A DNA stretch of 64,000 nucleotides from Acidobacteriaceae bacterium (GTDB taxonomy: Bacteria; Acidobacteriota; Terriglobia; Terriglobales; Acidobacteriaceae): NCBI GenBank assembly GCA_027452245.1, contig DAIDGW010000143.1, positions 1 to 64,000 on the forward strand. Reading direction: 5' to 3'. Numbering within the stretch: position 1 is the stretch's first letter; every line of letters starts with the position of its first letter. The notes beneath the pieces were generated by a model. It was not told the DNA's origin. It made no database searches and saw only the letters and a program-made list of their open reading frames with translations. Shown here one piece after another: positions 8,380 through 16,739 of this stretch. A program made the translations under genes and the position numbers.

Positions 8380-9144
8380 CTATTCTGCTTTTACCGGGGC
8401 ATTGTGCCTCACGTTGGAGGGTTTGCCTATAGGAATCAGCATGGGAACCCGCCGCTGATAGTCAAGGTATGCATTGCCAAAGGCATGGATCAGGTCGCGT
8501 TCTTCGAAATAAATTCCGACCAGAATGTATCCAGTACTCGCGACCGAAAACAGCAAATGTCCCGCAGTCATCACGGGCGCACACCAGAACGCAATGACAA
8601 AACCAAGATAGATCGGGTGCCGTACGAACCGATAGAAGAGGGGTGCGCGGAGCGCCGGGCGATGAAACTCTTTTCCCCGCGCATACGCCCACACTTGCTC
8701 CAACCCGAACAGTTCGAAGTGATTGATCAGAAAAGTGCTGAGGAGCAGAATGGCCCATCCCATCCAAAACAGGAGGCTGAGCGCGGAACCGGCAGCGGTG
8801 CCGCGTAAATCCCACACCACAGTCGGGATTGGCCGCCACTGCCATATCAGCAATGCAAGTGCGAGGGTGGCTGCGAGCACAAACGTGCTGCGCTCGATGT
8901 ACCAGGACACAATCCGTGTCCATCGCTGCTTGAAACCTCGCCGCGCCATGATGCTGTGCTGGAGAGCAAATACACTCAGCAGCAAAGCGTCGATGAGTAC
9001 CGATTTCACTGGCTGGGAAATTGGTCCAGAGTCGATCGTCTTGGGGACAATAGTCTCTCCCAGGAAGAAAATCGCATAGGCGAACGTTCCCAGGAAGAAG
9101 AAATAGGCGGCTATGCCGTACAGCAGTGCAAGAATTCGTTTCAC
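8380..9144 (-). CDS. mddA: methanethiol S-methyltransferase (MddA-like, NnrU/ICMT fold)
   Basis: This 254-residue integral membrane protein has about five to six hydrophobic segments. The motifs FVRHPIYLGFVIAFW and YFEERDLIHAFGNAY are the SAM-binding RHPxYxG and EERD signatures of the isoprenylcysteine methyltransferase fold. The N-terminal AIFFLGETIVPKTID stretch is characteristic of MddA, which methylates methanethiol to dimethyl sulfide. The GTG at 9144 follows GAGGTG by six bases and gives the usual family length. A longer in-frame reading to 9282 adds a non-homologous leader. It stands between a cytochrome and a kinase gene on the same strand, with no obvious methanethiol source nearby. 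MddA assignment is by motif, and a related thiol methyltransferase cannot be excluded. Confidence 0.8.
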   Translation of the reverse strand: MKRILALLYGIAAYFFFLGTFAYAIFFLGETIVPKTIDSGPISQPVKSVLIDALLLSVFALQHSIMARRGFKQRWTRIVSWYIERSTFVLAATLALALLIWQWRPIPTVVWDLRGTAAGSALSLLFWMGWAILLLSTFLINHFELFGLEQVWAYARGKEFHRPALRAPLFYRFVRHPIYLGFVIAFWCAPVMTAGHLLFSVASTGYILVGIYFEERDLIHAFGNAYLDYQRRVPMLIPIGKPSNVRHNAPVKAE

Positions 9145-9339
9145 AAAATTCACCTCAAGCCATTCTGTCTGCACCAGTTCGTCGCCCGATCGCAATCGGA
9201 TGAAGTCCCCGACGCAGTGGTTATTTCTCCAGGACAGACCGGAATTACAGCCTCTATTTAGTAAAGCGGAAACGGTGAGCAAAAGACGACAGGCAGATTG
9301 AAAATATTTTGATCGACTCAGCTAGGGTTTGGGAACTTC

Positions 9340-11640
9340 TCAGTCAGGCGCGGACAGGAACTGGTTGGATTTTTCGGCTTTTTTCTTTATCTGCGCGACG
9401 AGGGCTGCAAAACGAGCATCGCCCTGCAACGGGGCAAACAAAGGATCCGTTCCCAGACCCATGGCAATCCTTGGTGCCAGGCCATGCTCGACTGCTTGCT
9501 GGAGCATCGCAAGAGCCTCATTTTTCTGCCCCTTGCGGAGAAGGATGGAAGCGAGATCATATCGGGTAGCTTGGGTTTCACCCTGCTCCGGTCCGAAGAT
9601 GCGCTCCTCTGTCTTCAGCACATCCTGCAAAGTATGCATGGCCTGGTCGGTCTGACCGGCATCTCTTTGAAACTCGCCCAGGTTCAGCATGGCATTAACC
9701 GTGCCTTTGTCGTCTGTCCCAAACACACGTAGGTACCTCGCCAGCGATTCTTGTTCGAGTTTGATGGCTTCATCCAAACGGCTGTCGCCCGCCAGCATGA
9801 TGGCCAAGTTGTCCATCGTCACCAGCGTGTACCAGGCATTGGGTCCGAGAATGCGCTCCTGTTTTTCGAGCACGTCGCGGGTCAACTGGATGCCCTCTGC
9901 GCAATGCCCTTGGCCTTCATTGCACACCGTGAACGCAAGTTCCTCGACGGTTGCCAGCGTGTCGGGATGGTCCGCTCCAAGTACCCGCCGCTGAGTTTCG
10001 AGCAGCTTCCGCTCGATGCCTTCGGCCTCAGTGACCCGGCCTTGCTGGAGCACCGCCCAGGCAAGGTCATGCTGGGTGTTCAGTGTATCCCGGGTATTTT
10101 CCCCTCCAATCGCTTTGCTCGCCTGAATACCCTTGTCAAACAACGATTCGGCCCGGGAGAAGAGTCCCAGATTCAAATACGCCCGTCCCATGACGTGCAA
10201 CATCTGCGCCTGGAGTTCCGGATCCCTGGACAAGTTGTTATTGATGTTCTCAGCTGCTTTGTCGAGGACTTGCCTGGCGGTGACTGCCTTGCCCACTCTT
10301 TCGTTCGGATCAGAAACCTTAAAGATTCCTTCCATAAAGCCGGCAATCCGATCGGCTCGATCTCGCTCCCGAGTGATACGCCGCAGCTGTGTGGCCTGGA
10401 GGAACGAAAATCCCACCAGCAGCAGCACAGAAGCCATTGCTCCAGCTACTCCAAAGCGGTGCCGACGAACATACTTGCGTAGCCGATAGGACATTGAGTC
10501 CGGCCTGGCACTGATGGGTTGGTGCTTCAGGTACCGCTGAAGATCATCGGCAAAGGCGGTTGCGGACGAGTACCGCTGTTGCGGATCTTTCTTCAGGGTT
10601 TTGGCAACGATCGTGTCAAGATCTCCGCGAAGTTGGCGGCGAAGTTTCTCCACCGTCGCTCCACGCATCTCCGCGGCGGTGCTGTCGCCAGACGCAACGG
10701 CTTGCGATGCGCGCGGCGGCTCCGCTTCAGTAATGGCCTCCACCAGTTCGGCGGGAGATTGTATTCCCCCTCCTGCCGGATGCTGTCCTGTCAGCAGCAG
10801 ATACAGCAGCACGCCTAAAGCGTAAATATCTGTCGCCGTGGTGATCGCTCCACCGGTGAATTGTTCCGGAGCGGCGAATTGGGGGGTCAAAGCCCCGCTA
10901 CCTTCCATGGTCAGCTGCGTTAGCTTACCCTGATCAGTGTCATCAGCCAGCAGCTTGGCGATTCCAAAATCCAGCAGCTTGACTTGCCCATCTTTTCTCA
11001 CCAATACGTTCGAGGGTTTGAGGTCGCGATGAACCACCAGGTTGGCATGGGCATGAGCGATGGCGCTGAGAACATCGAGGAAGAGCCTGACGCGCGCATC
11101 TACGTCCAATTTACGGCGATCGCAGAACTCGTCAATTTGTTCTCCTTCGACGTTTTCCAGAACCAGATACGGTTCCCCGCTGCCAGTCAGGCCCGCATCG
11201 ATCAGTTCCGCAATGTTGGGATGTGTCAATTGACCGAGAATTCTTCCTTCGCGCTTGAATCGCTCCGCTCCTCCGTTTGCCGCCACAGAAAAGTTCAAAA
11301 ATTTGACCGCGACGCGCCGCTCGAATCTCCCATCATTGCGCTCGGCTAGCCAGACACTGCCCATGCCTCCACGTCCGATGGGCGAGATCAGCGTGTATGC
11401 GCCTATCTTCTGGCCGACCAACGATGACTCGTCACTTTTCGGCACAGGTGAACGTTCAAGAAATTGCTTTTCGGCCAAAGCCCGGTGCTCTTCTACGAGT
11501 TCTTCAAGAAGGTCGGCCAGATCAGGCCTCTGCGCGCGAAATGTTTTCATCCAGCTTGCGCGATCGTCTTCCGGCAAAGACAGTAACTCGTCGAGGTACG
11601 GACTCACCTCTTTCCAGCGCTCTGGACTCAGAGCGGACAT
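9340..11640 (-). CDS. membrane-anchored Ser/Thr protein kinase with C-terminal TPR region
   Basis: This 766-residue protein has a Hanks-type kinase domain at about 80-350. It shows the glycine loop IGRGGMGSVW (88-97), catalytic lysine in RRVAVKFL (K113), VHRDLKPSN (D206) and DFG (224-226). All catalytic residues are present, so it should be active. One membrane segment (GAMASVLLLVGFSFL, about 398-412) separates it from a helical TPR region with repeated HPDTL, LG-x-NAWYTL and DAGQTDQAMHTL-type units. These resemble kinesin-light-chain TPRs. It lies six bases downstream of an ECF sigma factor gene, a pairing common in Acidobacteriota. The TPRs may bind partner proteins or a ligand. The substrate is unknown. 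Confidence 0.9.
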   Translation of the reverse strand: MSALSPERWKEVSPYLDELLSLPEDDRASWMKTFRAQRPDLADLLEELVEEHRALAEKQFLERSPVPKSDESSLVGQKIGAYTLISPIGRGGMGSVWLAERNDGRFERRVAVKFLNFSVAANGGAERFKREGRILGQLTHPNIAELIDAGLTGSGEPYLVLENVEGEQIDEFCDRRKLDVDARVRLFLDVLSAIAHAHANLVVHRDLKPSNVLVRKDGQVKLLDFGIAKLLADDTDQGKLTQLTMEGSGALTPQFAAPEQFTGGAITTATDIYALGVLLYLLLTGQHPAGGGIQSPAELVEAITEAEPPRASQAVASGDSTAAEMRGATVEKLRRQLRGDLDTIVAKTLKKDPQQRYSSATAFADDLQRYLKHQPISARPDSMSYRLRKYVRRHRFGVAGAMASVLLLVGFSFLQATQLRRITRERDRADRIAGFMEGIFKVSDPNERVGKAVTARQVLDKAAENINNNLSRDPELQAQMLHVMGRAYLNLGLFSRAESLFDKGIQASKAIGGENTRDTLNTQHDLAWAVLQQGRVTEAEGIERKLLETQRRVLGADHPDTLATVEELAFTVCNEGQGHCAEGIQLTRDVLEKQERILGPNAWYTLVTMDNLAIMLAGDSRLDEAIKLEQESLARYLRVFGTDDKGTVNAMLNLGEFQRDAGQTDQAMHTLQDVLKTEERIFGPEQGETQATRYDLASILLRKGQKNEALAMLQQAVEHGLAPRIAMGLGTDPLFAPLQGDARFAALVAQIKKKAEKSNQFLSAPD

Positions 11641-11646
11641 GGCGCT

Positions 11647-12210
11647 TCAAGCCTCCAGATCCATGGAAATTCTGCGATGCAGATAGATGCGGGCTTTCTC
11701 CCATTGCCGTTGTGCCGTGCGCTCGGAAATACCTTTCATGACCGCAATTTCGGAAAACGTGAAACCGCAGAAAAATTTCATATCCACAATCTCCGCAAGT
11801 GGGGCATCGACTTTTGCAAGCTCGTCGAGCGCTTCGCCAATACGCACGAGTTCGCGCTCATCAGCGGGTTGTTCGAGCGCCGAGGTCGTTGAAGTAATGT
11901 GAAACTGTCCGCCGCGCTTCTGAGCGCTCCGGTTGCGAGCATGATCGATGATCAGGCCTCTCATCACCCGCGAGGCATAGGCCATGAATCTGCCCCGATC
12001 GGGGAAGGCAGCCTTATCGTTGGCCGCAATATCGATATAGGCCTGATGCAGAAGAGTGGTGGCGCTGAGACTCACGGGAACGCCCTGCCGAGCCAGTTCA
12101 CGCTTGGCCACCCGGTGCAGTTCCGAATACAACGCACTAAACAATGCATTGGCAGCCGATTCATCTCCGCCGTCAGCAGAGGCGAGAAGTTCAGTAAGAG
12201 TGGGTTCCAC
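11647..12210 (-). CDS. ECF-type RNA polymerase sigma factor
   Basis: This 187-residue protein has sigma region 2 (ANALFSALYSELHRVAKREL and SRVMRGLIIDHARNR) and region 4 (GFTFSEIAVMKGISERTAQRQWEKAR), with the HTH at about 145-170. It resembles the acidobacterial/planctomycetal ECF group usually encoded beside Ser/Thr kinases. The GTG at 12210 is preceded by GGGGA at good spacing and removes a Trp-rich leader present in the longer frame to 12282. No anti-sigma factor is seen. The kinase encoded immediately downstream is the likely regulator or co-regulated partner, as inferred from the pairing. A perfect hairpin at 12288-12307 lies upstream. Confidence 0.88.
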   Translation of the reverse strand: MEPTLTELLASADGGDESAANALFSALYSELHRVAKRELARQGVPVSLSATTLLHQAYIDIAANDKAAFPDRGRFMAYASRVMRGLIIDHARNRSAQKRGGQFHITSTTSALEQPADERELVRIGEALDELAKVDAPLAEIVDMKFFCGFTFSEIAVMKGISERTAQRQWEKARIYLHRRISMDLEA

Positions 12211-12287
12211 CGTTGTTCCCCAGAGCAAGATCCACCGTTGGATCGGCCAGAAGCGTTGCACCCATTCTAGGTGGTAAGTCAATAGTC

Positions 12288-12307
12288 ATTTGCCCTGCTG
12301 GGCAAAT
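12288..12307. promoter_or_regulatory. perfect 8-base inverted repeat upstream of the sigma factor
   Basis: ATTTGCCC-TGCT-GGGCAAAT is a perfect palindrome with an apical tetranucleotide. It lies 78 bases upstream of the sigma factor start, in the 12211-12605 gap that otherwise holds no convincing gene. It could be an operator or a transcript hairpin. No U-tract follows, so a simple intrinsic terminator is unlikely. Confidence 0.55.
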
Positions 12308-12380
12308 CCGGGCAACCGTATTCCGCCTCGGAGGCAAGAAGCTCGCGGCTTCAACTAAATTTCCGGCAAACGAGATTTGA

Positions 12381-12428
12381 GCATGGCGTTATGATGCCGC
12401 CCCCGCATGGCGTTATGATGCCGCCCCC
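12381..12428. repeat. two exact tandem copies of a 24-base unit
   Basis: The unit begins GCATGGCGTTATGATGCC and ends CGCCCCC. It occurs at 12381-12404 and again at 12405-12428 without a mismatch, followed by GC. It lies in the intergenic stretch between the sigma factor and the LytTR gene. The small frames crossing it on the minus strand encode only the duplicated octapeptide and show no other coding sign, so it is treated as a non-coding tandem repeat. Confidence 0.8.
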
Positions 12429-12605
12429 GCTCCGTGCGGAGCGCGCAGTACCGAACGATTGCGCTCTGGCATTGGCGATGCGCTCCTTGTGAAAACCGGA
12501 AACGAGATAGAGGGTTTTGCTGCTCTTGCCCAACGAGGGTCGGCAAGTCCTCGGCTGACAGTGGGGAACACTACGAGGAACAATCAGTTGAAACTTGGCT
12601 CCTGG

Positions 12606-13217
12606 TTACCCAGCAAAACGTTGTGAGCCCACCCACAGTTGAGCCAGATCCCTGAGGTTATCTTTGTACGTACGCGTTACTAGGTAATCCTTTCCACCCT
12701 TTACCCGGAGCCTATACTCTCCCGTGGGTAACGGCTGGATCTCTTCGACCGCCGAACTATTCACGACGACCGAGCGGTGGATGCGAATAAATCCGTAGGG
12801 CTTGAGTTTTTCCGCCATCGAGGACAGGCACTCGCGCAGCAAATAAGGATTGGGCCGCAACCAAACGTAATTACCTTCGGCTTGCACGGCCACGATGTCG
12901 GCTAACTCCAGGAACAGGATTTTACCCTTTGCCTTAAACGCTATTCGGGGCGCCTGTTGTCTCGCTATCTCCCCCAGTCGGAGAACTCGGATGAGGTAGG
13001 CAGCATCAACTCCGGTCGTCAGGGGCAGCGATGTATCCGCTGCTTCACGAAGATCGCTTTTCGCCGACTTAAAAGACAGAGCCCCTTTCCCATTGACGGA
13101 ACATATTGGATTTGGCATGAGTGCAACGGCTGAAACGTCTCCATCGCTTTGCTCCATCAGTTGAACGAACGTGTCATGTGTGCTGGCGTTCTGGTCCTGA
13201 TTCTGGCGTGCACTCAT
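12606..13217 (-). CDS. LytTR-domain DNA-binding protein without receiver domain
   Basis: This 203-residue protein has a LytTR domain at about 92-195. It is recognised from LELADIVAVQAEGNYVWL, the conserved FIRIHRSVVVNSSAVEEI segment and the closing KDYLVTRTYKDNLRDL. LytTR proteins bind DNA through a beta-fold. Most are response regulators with an N-terminal receiver. Here the first 90 residues are polar and lack the Asp-phosphorylation motifs of a receiver. The ATG at 13217 has GAGG seven bases upstream and is preferred to the longer frame to 13283. No partner histidine kinase is encoded nearby. The target genes are unknown. Confidence 0.85.
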   Translation of the reverse strand: MSARQNQDQNASTHDTFVQLMEQSDGDVSAVALMPNPICSVNGKGALSFKSAKSDLREAADTSLPLTTGVDAAYLIRVLRLGEIARQQAPRIAFKAKGKILFLELADIVAVQAEGNYVWLRPNPYLLRECLSSMAEKLKPYGFIRIHRSVVVNSSAVEEIQPLPTGEYRLRVKGGKDYLVTRTYKDNLRDLAQLWVGSQRFAG

Positions 13218-13335
13218 GATCGGACCTCTTGCTTTCTTGAAAAACAGTTTCTGTGCTGAACAGGGCCATTCTCCTCTGTTCATCGCAATCGTCGATTCGT
13301 TCGTAGAGCTCAGCGCCCGGATTAGCGCTCCTGCA

Positions 13336-13818
13336 TTATTTCTGCCCTGTGCTCACCGCAGACGGAAAGCTGGATTCTGCGCCGAAATAACACTCCAGAG
13401 ACTCCAGTTGTGCGTTCTTTATTCGGAGATACTCCACGTTCCGGAACGATTTGCCGTCCTTGGTGTAGCAAAGATATTTCACAAATGCATCCTGCCTGCC
13501 AGCGGCAACGCGCTCCAGGTCAAAATGCCCGATGAAGTTGATCTGTGTCTTCCAGCATCGCTCTTTGAAAGTGCTCTTGCCGATGTGATCGTCGCCCGCT
13601 GCGCTCGTAAATGTGAAGTTGTCAGCAAGCAGGCTGTCCACCGGTCCCCAGTCTTTCTGCTCCCAGGCTGCGTACCACTTCCGGACTATCTCCTCGGTCG
13701 TTAAGTTCCGCCCTCCGAATGCACTGGCGCTCGCGGAGCGCGGCAAGCTGACGGCACCAACCAGAGCACAAGCTCCGGTTGCGAGCAGGTTCCTGCGCAA
13801 CATTGAGACCTTTGTCAT
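13336..13818 (-). CDS. exported SnoaL-like (NTF2-fold) protein
   Basis: This 160-residue protein begins with a twin-arginine-like signal (MLRRNLLATGACALVGAVSL), followed by an NTF2/SnoaL-like domain. The marks are EEIVRKWYAAWEQKDWGPVDSLLADNFTF near 42-70 and a C-terminal strand region with the segment YLRIKNAQLESLECYFG. Such small alpha+beta barrels act as enzymes or ligand-binding proteins, and the substrate cannot be inferred. GGAG lies seven to eleven bases before the ATG. The neighbouring TetR gene is on the same strand 74 bases upstream, so co-regulation is possible. Confidence 0.78.
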   Translation of the reverse strand: MTKVSMLRRNLLATGACALVGAVSLPRSASASAFGGRNLTTEEIVRKWYAAWEQKDWGPVDSLLADNFTFTSAAGDDHIGKSTFKERCWKTQINFIGHFDLERVAAGRQDAFVKYLCYTKDGKSFRNVEYLRIKNAQLESLECYFGAESSFPSAVSTGQK

Positions 13819-13892
13819 GGTTCCCTCTCCTTTCGTGGTATCGTCGGAAACGCTTCGCCCGATTGCCCTCCTCTATCCTCAGGGCGAAGCGG

Positions 13893-14576
13893 CTAATCCG
13901 TAACCGTCCCAGCCTTGCGGGCCAGAGCCGGTGCGATCAGCATTCTCTTCGGCTTGCGCGCCGCACGAAGCGACTTCAACCAGCCCACGATATTTCTGAT
14001 TCCAACATTCCACACTTTCGGATCTTGCGCATTCTTTGCTAACGCGGCGTAGCCCTCATACATCGCCACCAGAAAACCGGCAATTTCTTCGGGAACCAGG
14101 TCGCGGCGGACTGTGCCTTGAGACTGCCCTCTGCGCAAGGCCGCGGCGATCCCGGCTTGCCAGGCGCTAAAGATGTTCTCCAGCCGCTTGCGGAACTTTT
14201 CGTCCAGCGGAGACATCTCCTGCGCTAAATTCAGCAAGGGACAGCCGCCCTCCACGTCTTCCCGCCGAACCGATGTCCTCTCGACAATTCCGCTCAAGAT
14301 CTGTAGCGGATCTCCCTTGCCACTCAGAGGACGCAACCATTTCTCCCGGGTCTGCTTCGCGATGATCTCTTCGACAACGGCATATCCCAGAGACTCCTTA
14401 CTGTCGAAGTGGTGATACAGCGCCCCTTTGGTGACATTGGTGGCCGCCAGGATTGTATCGATACTGGCGCCCTGAAATCCTGATCTGTAGACCTCTCGAA
14501 AGGCCGCCTGCAGCAGGCGCTCTCGTGTCCGTTCTGGATTGCGCGACCTTCTCTTCCCGTCGTGAGTATCTAACAT
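13893..14576 (-). CDS. TetR/AcrR-family transcriptional repressor
   Basis: This 227-residue protein has a TetR N-terminal HTH: RTRERLLQAAFREVYRSG, then GASIDTILAATNVTKGALYHHF, then DSKESLGYAVVEE. The C-terminal ligand domain (about 80-200) includes GCPLLNLAQEMSPLDEKFR, which places it with AcrR-type regulators related to YfiR/NemR-like members. The ATG at 14576 is chosen because an operator palindrome overlaps it and the upstream extension is not conserved in style. It is divergent from the HAF gene, with 344 bases between starts in which I see no gene. Its ligand is unknown. Confidence 0.88.
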   Translation of the reverse strand: MLDTHDGKRRSRNPERTRERLLQAAFREVYRSGFQGASIDTILAATNVTKGALYHHFDSKESLGYAVVEEIIAKQTREKWLRPLSGKGDPLQILSGIVERTSVRREDVEGGCPLLNLAQEMSPLDEKFRKRLENIFSAWQAGIAAALRRGQSQGTVRRDLVPEEIAGFLVAMYEGYAALAKNAQDPKVWNVGIRNIVGWLKSLRAARKPKRMLIAPALARKAGTVTD

Positions 14577-14590
14577 ACCAACCAGTATGT
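14573..14590. promoter_or_regulatory. palindromic operator overlapping the tetR start
   Basis: ACATAC-CAACCA-GTATGT is a perfect 6-base inverted repeat with a six-base centre. It overlaps the tetR start codon. The CATACC/GTATG pattern is a common TetR-type operator, so autorepression is likely. The same site could affect a divergent promoter toward 14921. The role is inferred from symmetry and position. Confidence 0.72.
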
Positions 14591-14920
14591 ATGTAATGAA
14601 ACTAAAAGTCAATCGAAAATCGTGGCTCAGGTTCCTGGGCTGTCTGAACTTCCCGGGTTTCGTAATTTCTTACCAGTGTGCGTATGAAAAGGTGGAGAAA
14701 ACGCCCGATTGATCCTTTCCAGATCGTCCCGGGACATTGTTCATTCGTCACTATGCTGCTCAATTCGAAATCGCTGCCCGGTTGTACCGCGTAATTGTTC
14801 TCCCGCTGGAACTCTACATGCTCCGGCTCTGACTGCACACAACCGGTAAGCGCTGAGAGATGGCGGACGTCAATCGCCGGCATCTCAACACAGTGACGTT
14901 GACCGGAGGAATGAGGAGAA

Positions 14921-16207
14921 ATGGGTACGCTAAGAAGGCTGCGGAATTTCGGAATCCTGTGGATCACGGCTTTGGTTCTGGCTTGCTTCGGCCGGGCCGT
15001 CGCGCAAACGAGCTACAAGGTCACTGACTTGGGCACGCTGGGGAGTGACAATCTGGGTTGTGCCATGTCTGTCAACAGCCAGGGCTGGACGGAAATCATG
15101 GCCGGGAACGTGGTGCCCGGCCAGCAGGATAGCTTGTCCGGTCAACTTCTCAACGGACGCGCCGTGTTAGGCATCAACGGAATCAAAATTGATCTCGGCA
15201 CGCTCGGAGGTCAGAACAGTTGGATGAACTGGGGCGAGATCAACGACTTCGGCCAGATCGTAGGTTATTCCGAAACCAAGGTCCCCGACCCGAACGGCGA
15301 AGATGTTTGCGGCTTCGGCACGCACCTGACATGTCGCCCGTTTCTTTGGCAGTTTCCTCACATGCGCGCTCTCCCGACCCTCGGTGGAAATAACGGCCAG
15401 GCGAGTGGGCTCAACAAGCGGGGACAAATCGTTGGATTTGCGGAAAACGGTGCTGTCGATTCCACATGCCCGGCCGGCACCACCAATAATCGAGTTGTGC
15501 TGGGAGTGTTGTGGGAAAATGGCAAAGTTCAACAGGTTCTTCCGCCCGTGGGCACCGATCCCGACGCGATCGCATTCGCCATCAACGATCACGGCCAAGC
15601 CGTAGGCTTCACCGGAAACTGCACCGCGGATAACTACGCCGTGCTGTGGCAAAACGGCACTCCCACTGCCCTTCCCGACCTTGGCGTGCAGGGCAGCAAT
15701 TTGGCCTGGGACATCAACGACAAAGGCCAGGTTGTGGGCGAAGTCTTCAGTTCTGATGGCTCCACAGTCTATGCCGCTCTCTGGCAGAACCCTTACCAAA
15801 TCACCAGCCTCGGCACTCTGCCGGGAGATTTTGGCTCCCTGGCCAGCGGCATCAACAACGAGGGCCAAGTCGTGGGAAGTACCTGGGACTCCAACTTCGA
15901 CTGGTCCCACGCCTTCATCTGGCAGGACGGCGTGATGACCGACCTCAACACCCTGTTCCCGGCAGACTCCAACCTCTACGCAACCATGGCTAACAGGATC
16001 AATGACCGTGGACAAATCTCAGGCATGGCAACCGTACTCACCGGGCCAGACGCGGGCAACATCCACGCCTTCTTGGCCACTCCAGTGAACCAAAGCATCG
16101 GCAAGTCGATGGCCGATGTCGCGCGCACACACCCGAAAATCACCTTGCCTGCGAATGTCGGCAAAATGCCTGCTCGAAGATTCGGCCCCGGCCCATTCGC
16201 CCGATAA
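14921..16207 (+). CDS. secreted HAF-repeat protein
   Basis: This 428-residue protein has a signal peptide (LWITALVLACFGRAVA, cleavage near residue 29). It then carries about seven repeats of the HAF type. Each pairs a DLGTLGG-like strand with an IND(x)GQVVG turn: DLGTLGGQNS, EINDFGQIVG, LNKRGQIVG, INDHGQAVG, INDKGQVVG, INNEGQVVG and INDRGQISG. The repeats probably form a beta-propeller. HAF proteins are abundant in Acidobacteriota, and their function is not established. GGAGGAATGAGGAG-like sequence lies just before the ATG. Codon use and GC content fit the surroundings. Confidence 0.85.
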   Translation: MGTLRRLRNFGILWITALVLACFGRAVAQTSYKVTDLGTLGSDNLGCAMSVNSQGWTEIMAGNVVPGQQDSLSGQLLNGRAVLGINGIKIDLGTLGGQNSWMNWGEINDFGQIVGYSETKVPDPNGEDVCGFGTHLTCRPFLWQFPHMRALPTLGGNNGQASGLNKRGQIVGFAENGAVDSTCPAGTTNNRVVLGVLWENGKVQQVLPPVGTDPDAIAFAINDHGQAVGFTGNCTADNYAVLWQNGTPTALPDLGVQGSNLAWDINDKGQVVGEVFSSDGSTVYAALWQNPYQITSLGTLPGDFGSLASGINNEGQVVGSTWDSNFDWSHAFIWQDGVMTDLNTLFPADSNLYATMANRINDRGQISGMATVLTGPDAGNIHAFLATPVNQSIGKSMADVARTHPKITLPANVGKMPARRFGPGPFAR

Positions 16208-16412
16208 TAGGATCGTTCCCGGTTGCGCAAGTGCAATGCTCGCGTCGATTTCCCTGACTCGACCGCACGCACTTGCGTAACCCAACCCTGTTCGCCTGCT
16301 TCTGTCCGGTAATTGTTGTGTCGGTGGAACGCCGCATGCCTCCTGAGTTGCCACCGGACTCGGGACGCTGTGCGTTCGCCCATCCTGATCCGAAGCGTAC
16401 TTTGAACATTTC

Positions 16413-16685
16413 ATGCTGCGTGTTCGTCATTGTCTGGAGTGCCCGAAATGCCGCACTCGATATCTGCCAGGATCGAGTCCCTATGGCAACGGGTCTTACC
16501 TCGTGCCAATTACACAAAACGCCATGTCGGGATGGATCCTCTACTGTTCATGCGACTTCCCGCCTGCCTGTAGCGAATGGCGATGGAGTGAATTGAAGCC
16601 GTATGAAGTCTGCGAACCCGCCTACCGTCGCGGCTATGGTTCGCCGGATGAAGTGTTCGCTCTCCGAAGCACAACCCGGATGTGA
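16413..16685 (+). CDS. small conserved cysteine-rich protein of unknown function
   Basis: This 90-residue frame contains CLECPKCRTRYLPG near the N-terminus and LYCSCDFP in the middle, a likely four-cysteine zinc-ribbon arrangement. The tail SEWRWSELKPYEV followed by YRRGYGSPDEV is recognisable from memory as a recurrent small acidobacterial family. No function is known to me. The start is uncertain and no good ribosome-binding site is seen. It sits in a degraded region between the HAF gene and an RHS remnant, so it could also be decaying. Confidence 0.5.
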   Translation: MLRVRHCLECPKCRTRYLPGSSPYGNGSYLVPITQNAMSGWILYCSCDFPPACSEWRWSELKPYEVCEPAYRRGYGSPDEVFALRSTTRM

Positions 16686-16687
16686 AC

Positions 16688-16710
16688 CACCAGGCCGCCG
16701 TCGCCTGGTG
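16688..16710. repeat. 8-base hairpin after the small Cys-rich frame
   Basis: CACCAGGC and GCCTGGTG are perfect inverted arms around a seven-base loop, located two bases after the stop of the upstream frame. It may be a transcription end signal, but no T-run follows on either strand. Confidence 0.45.
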
Positions 16711-16739
16711 CCAATCACTACCCGGCGATGTTGGCTTTT

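Noticed and set aside
9751-10482. 243-codon plus-strand frame
   Set aside because: It is opposite the TPR part of the kinase gene, without its own motifs or ribosome-binding site.
12351-12546. Short minus-strand frames across the 24-base tandem repeat
   Set aside because: The duplicated octapeptide comes only from the DNA repeat, and no other coding sign is present.
14602-14967. 121-codon minus-strand frame between tetR and the HAF gene
   Set aside because: It overlaps the HAF start region and has no motif or good start signal.
15167-16015. 282-codon minus-strand frame
   Set aside because: It is opposite the HAF-repeat gene. Its apparent repeats only mirror the HAF repeats.
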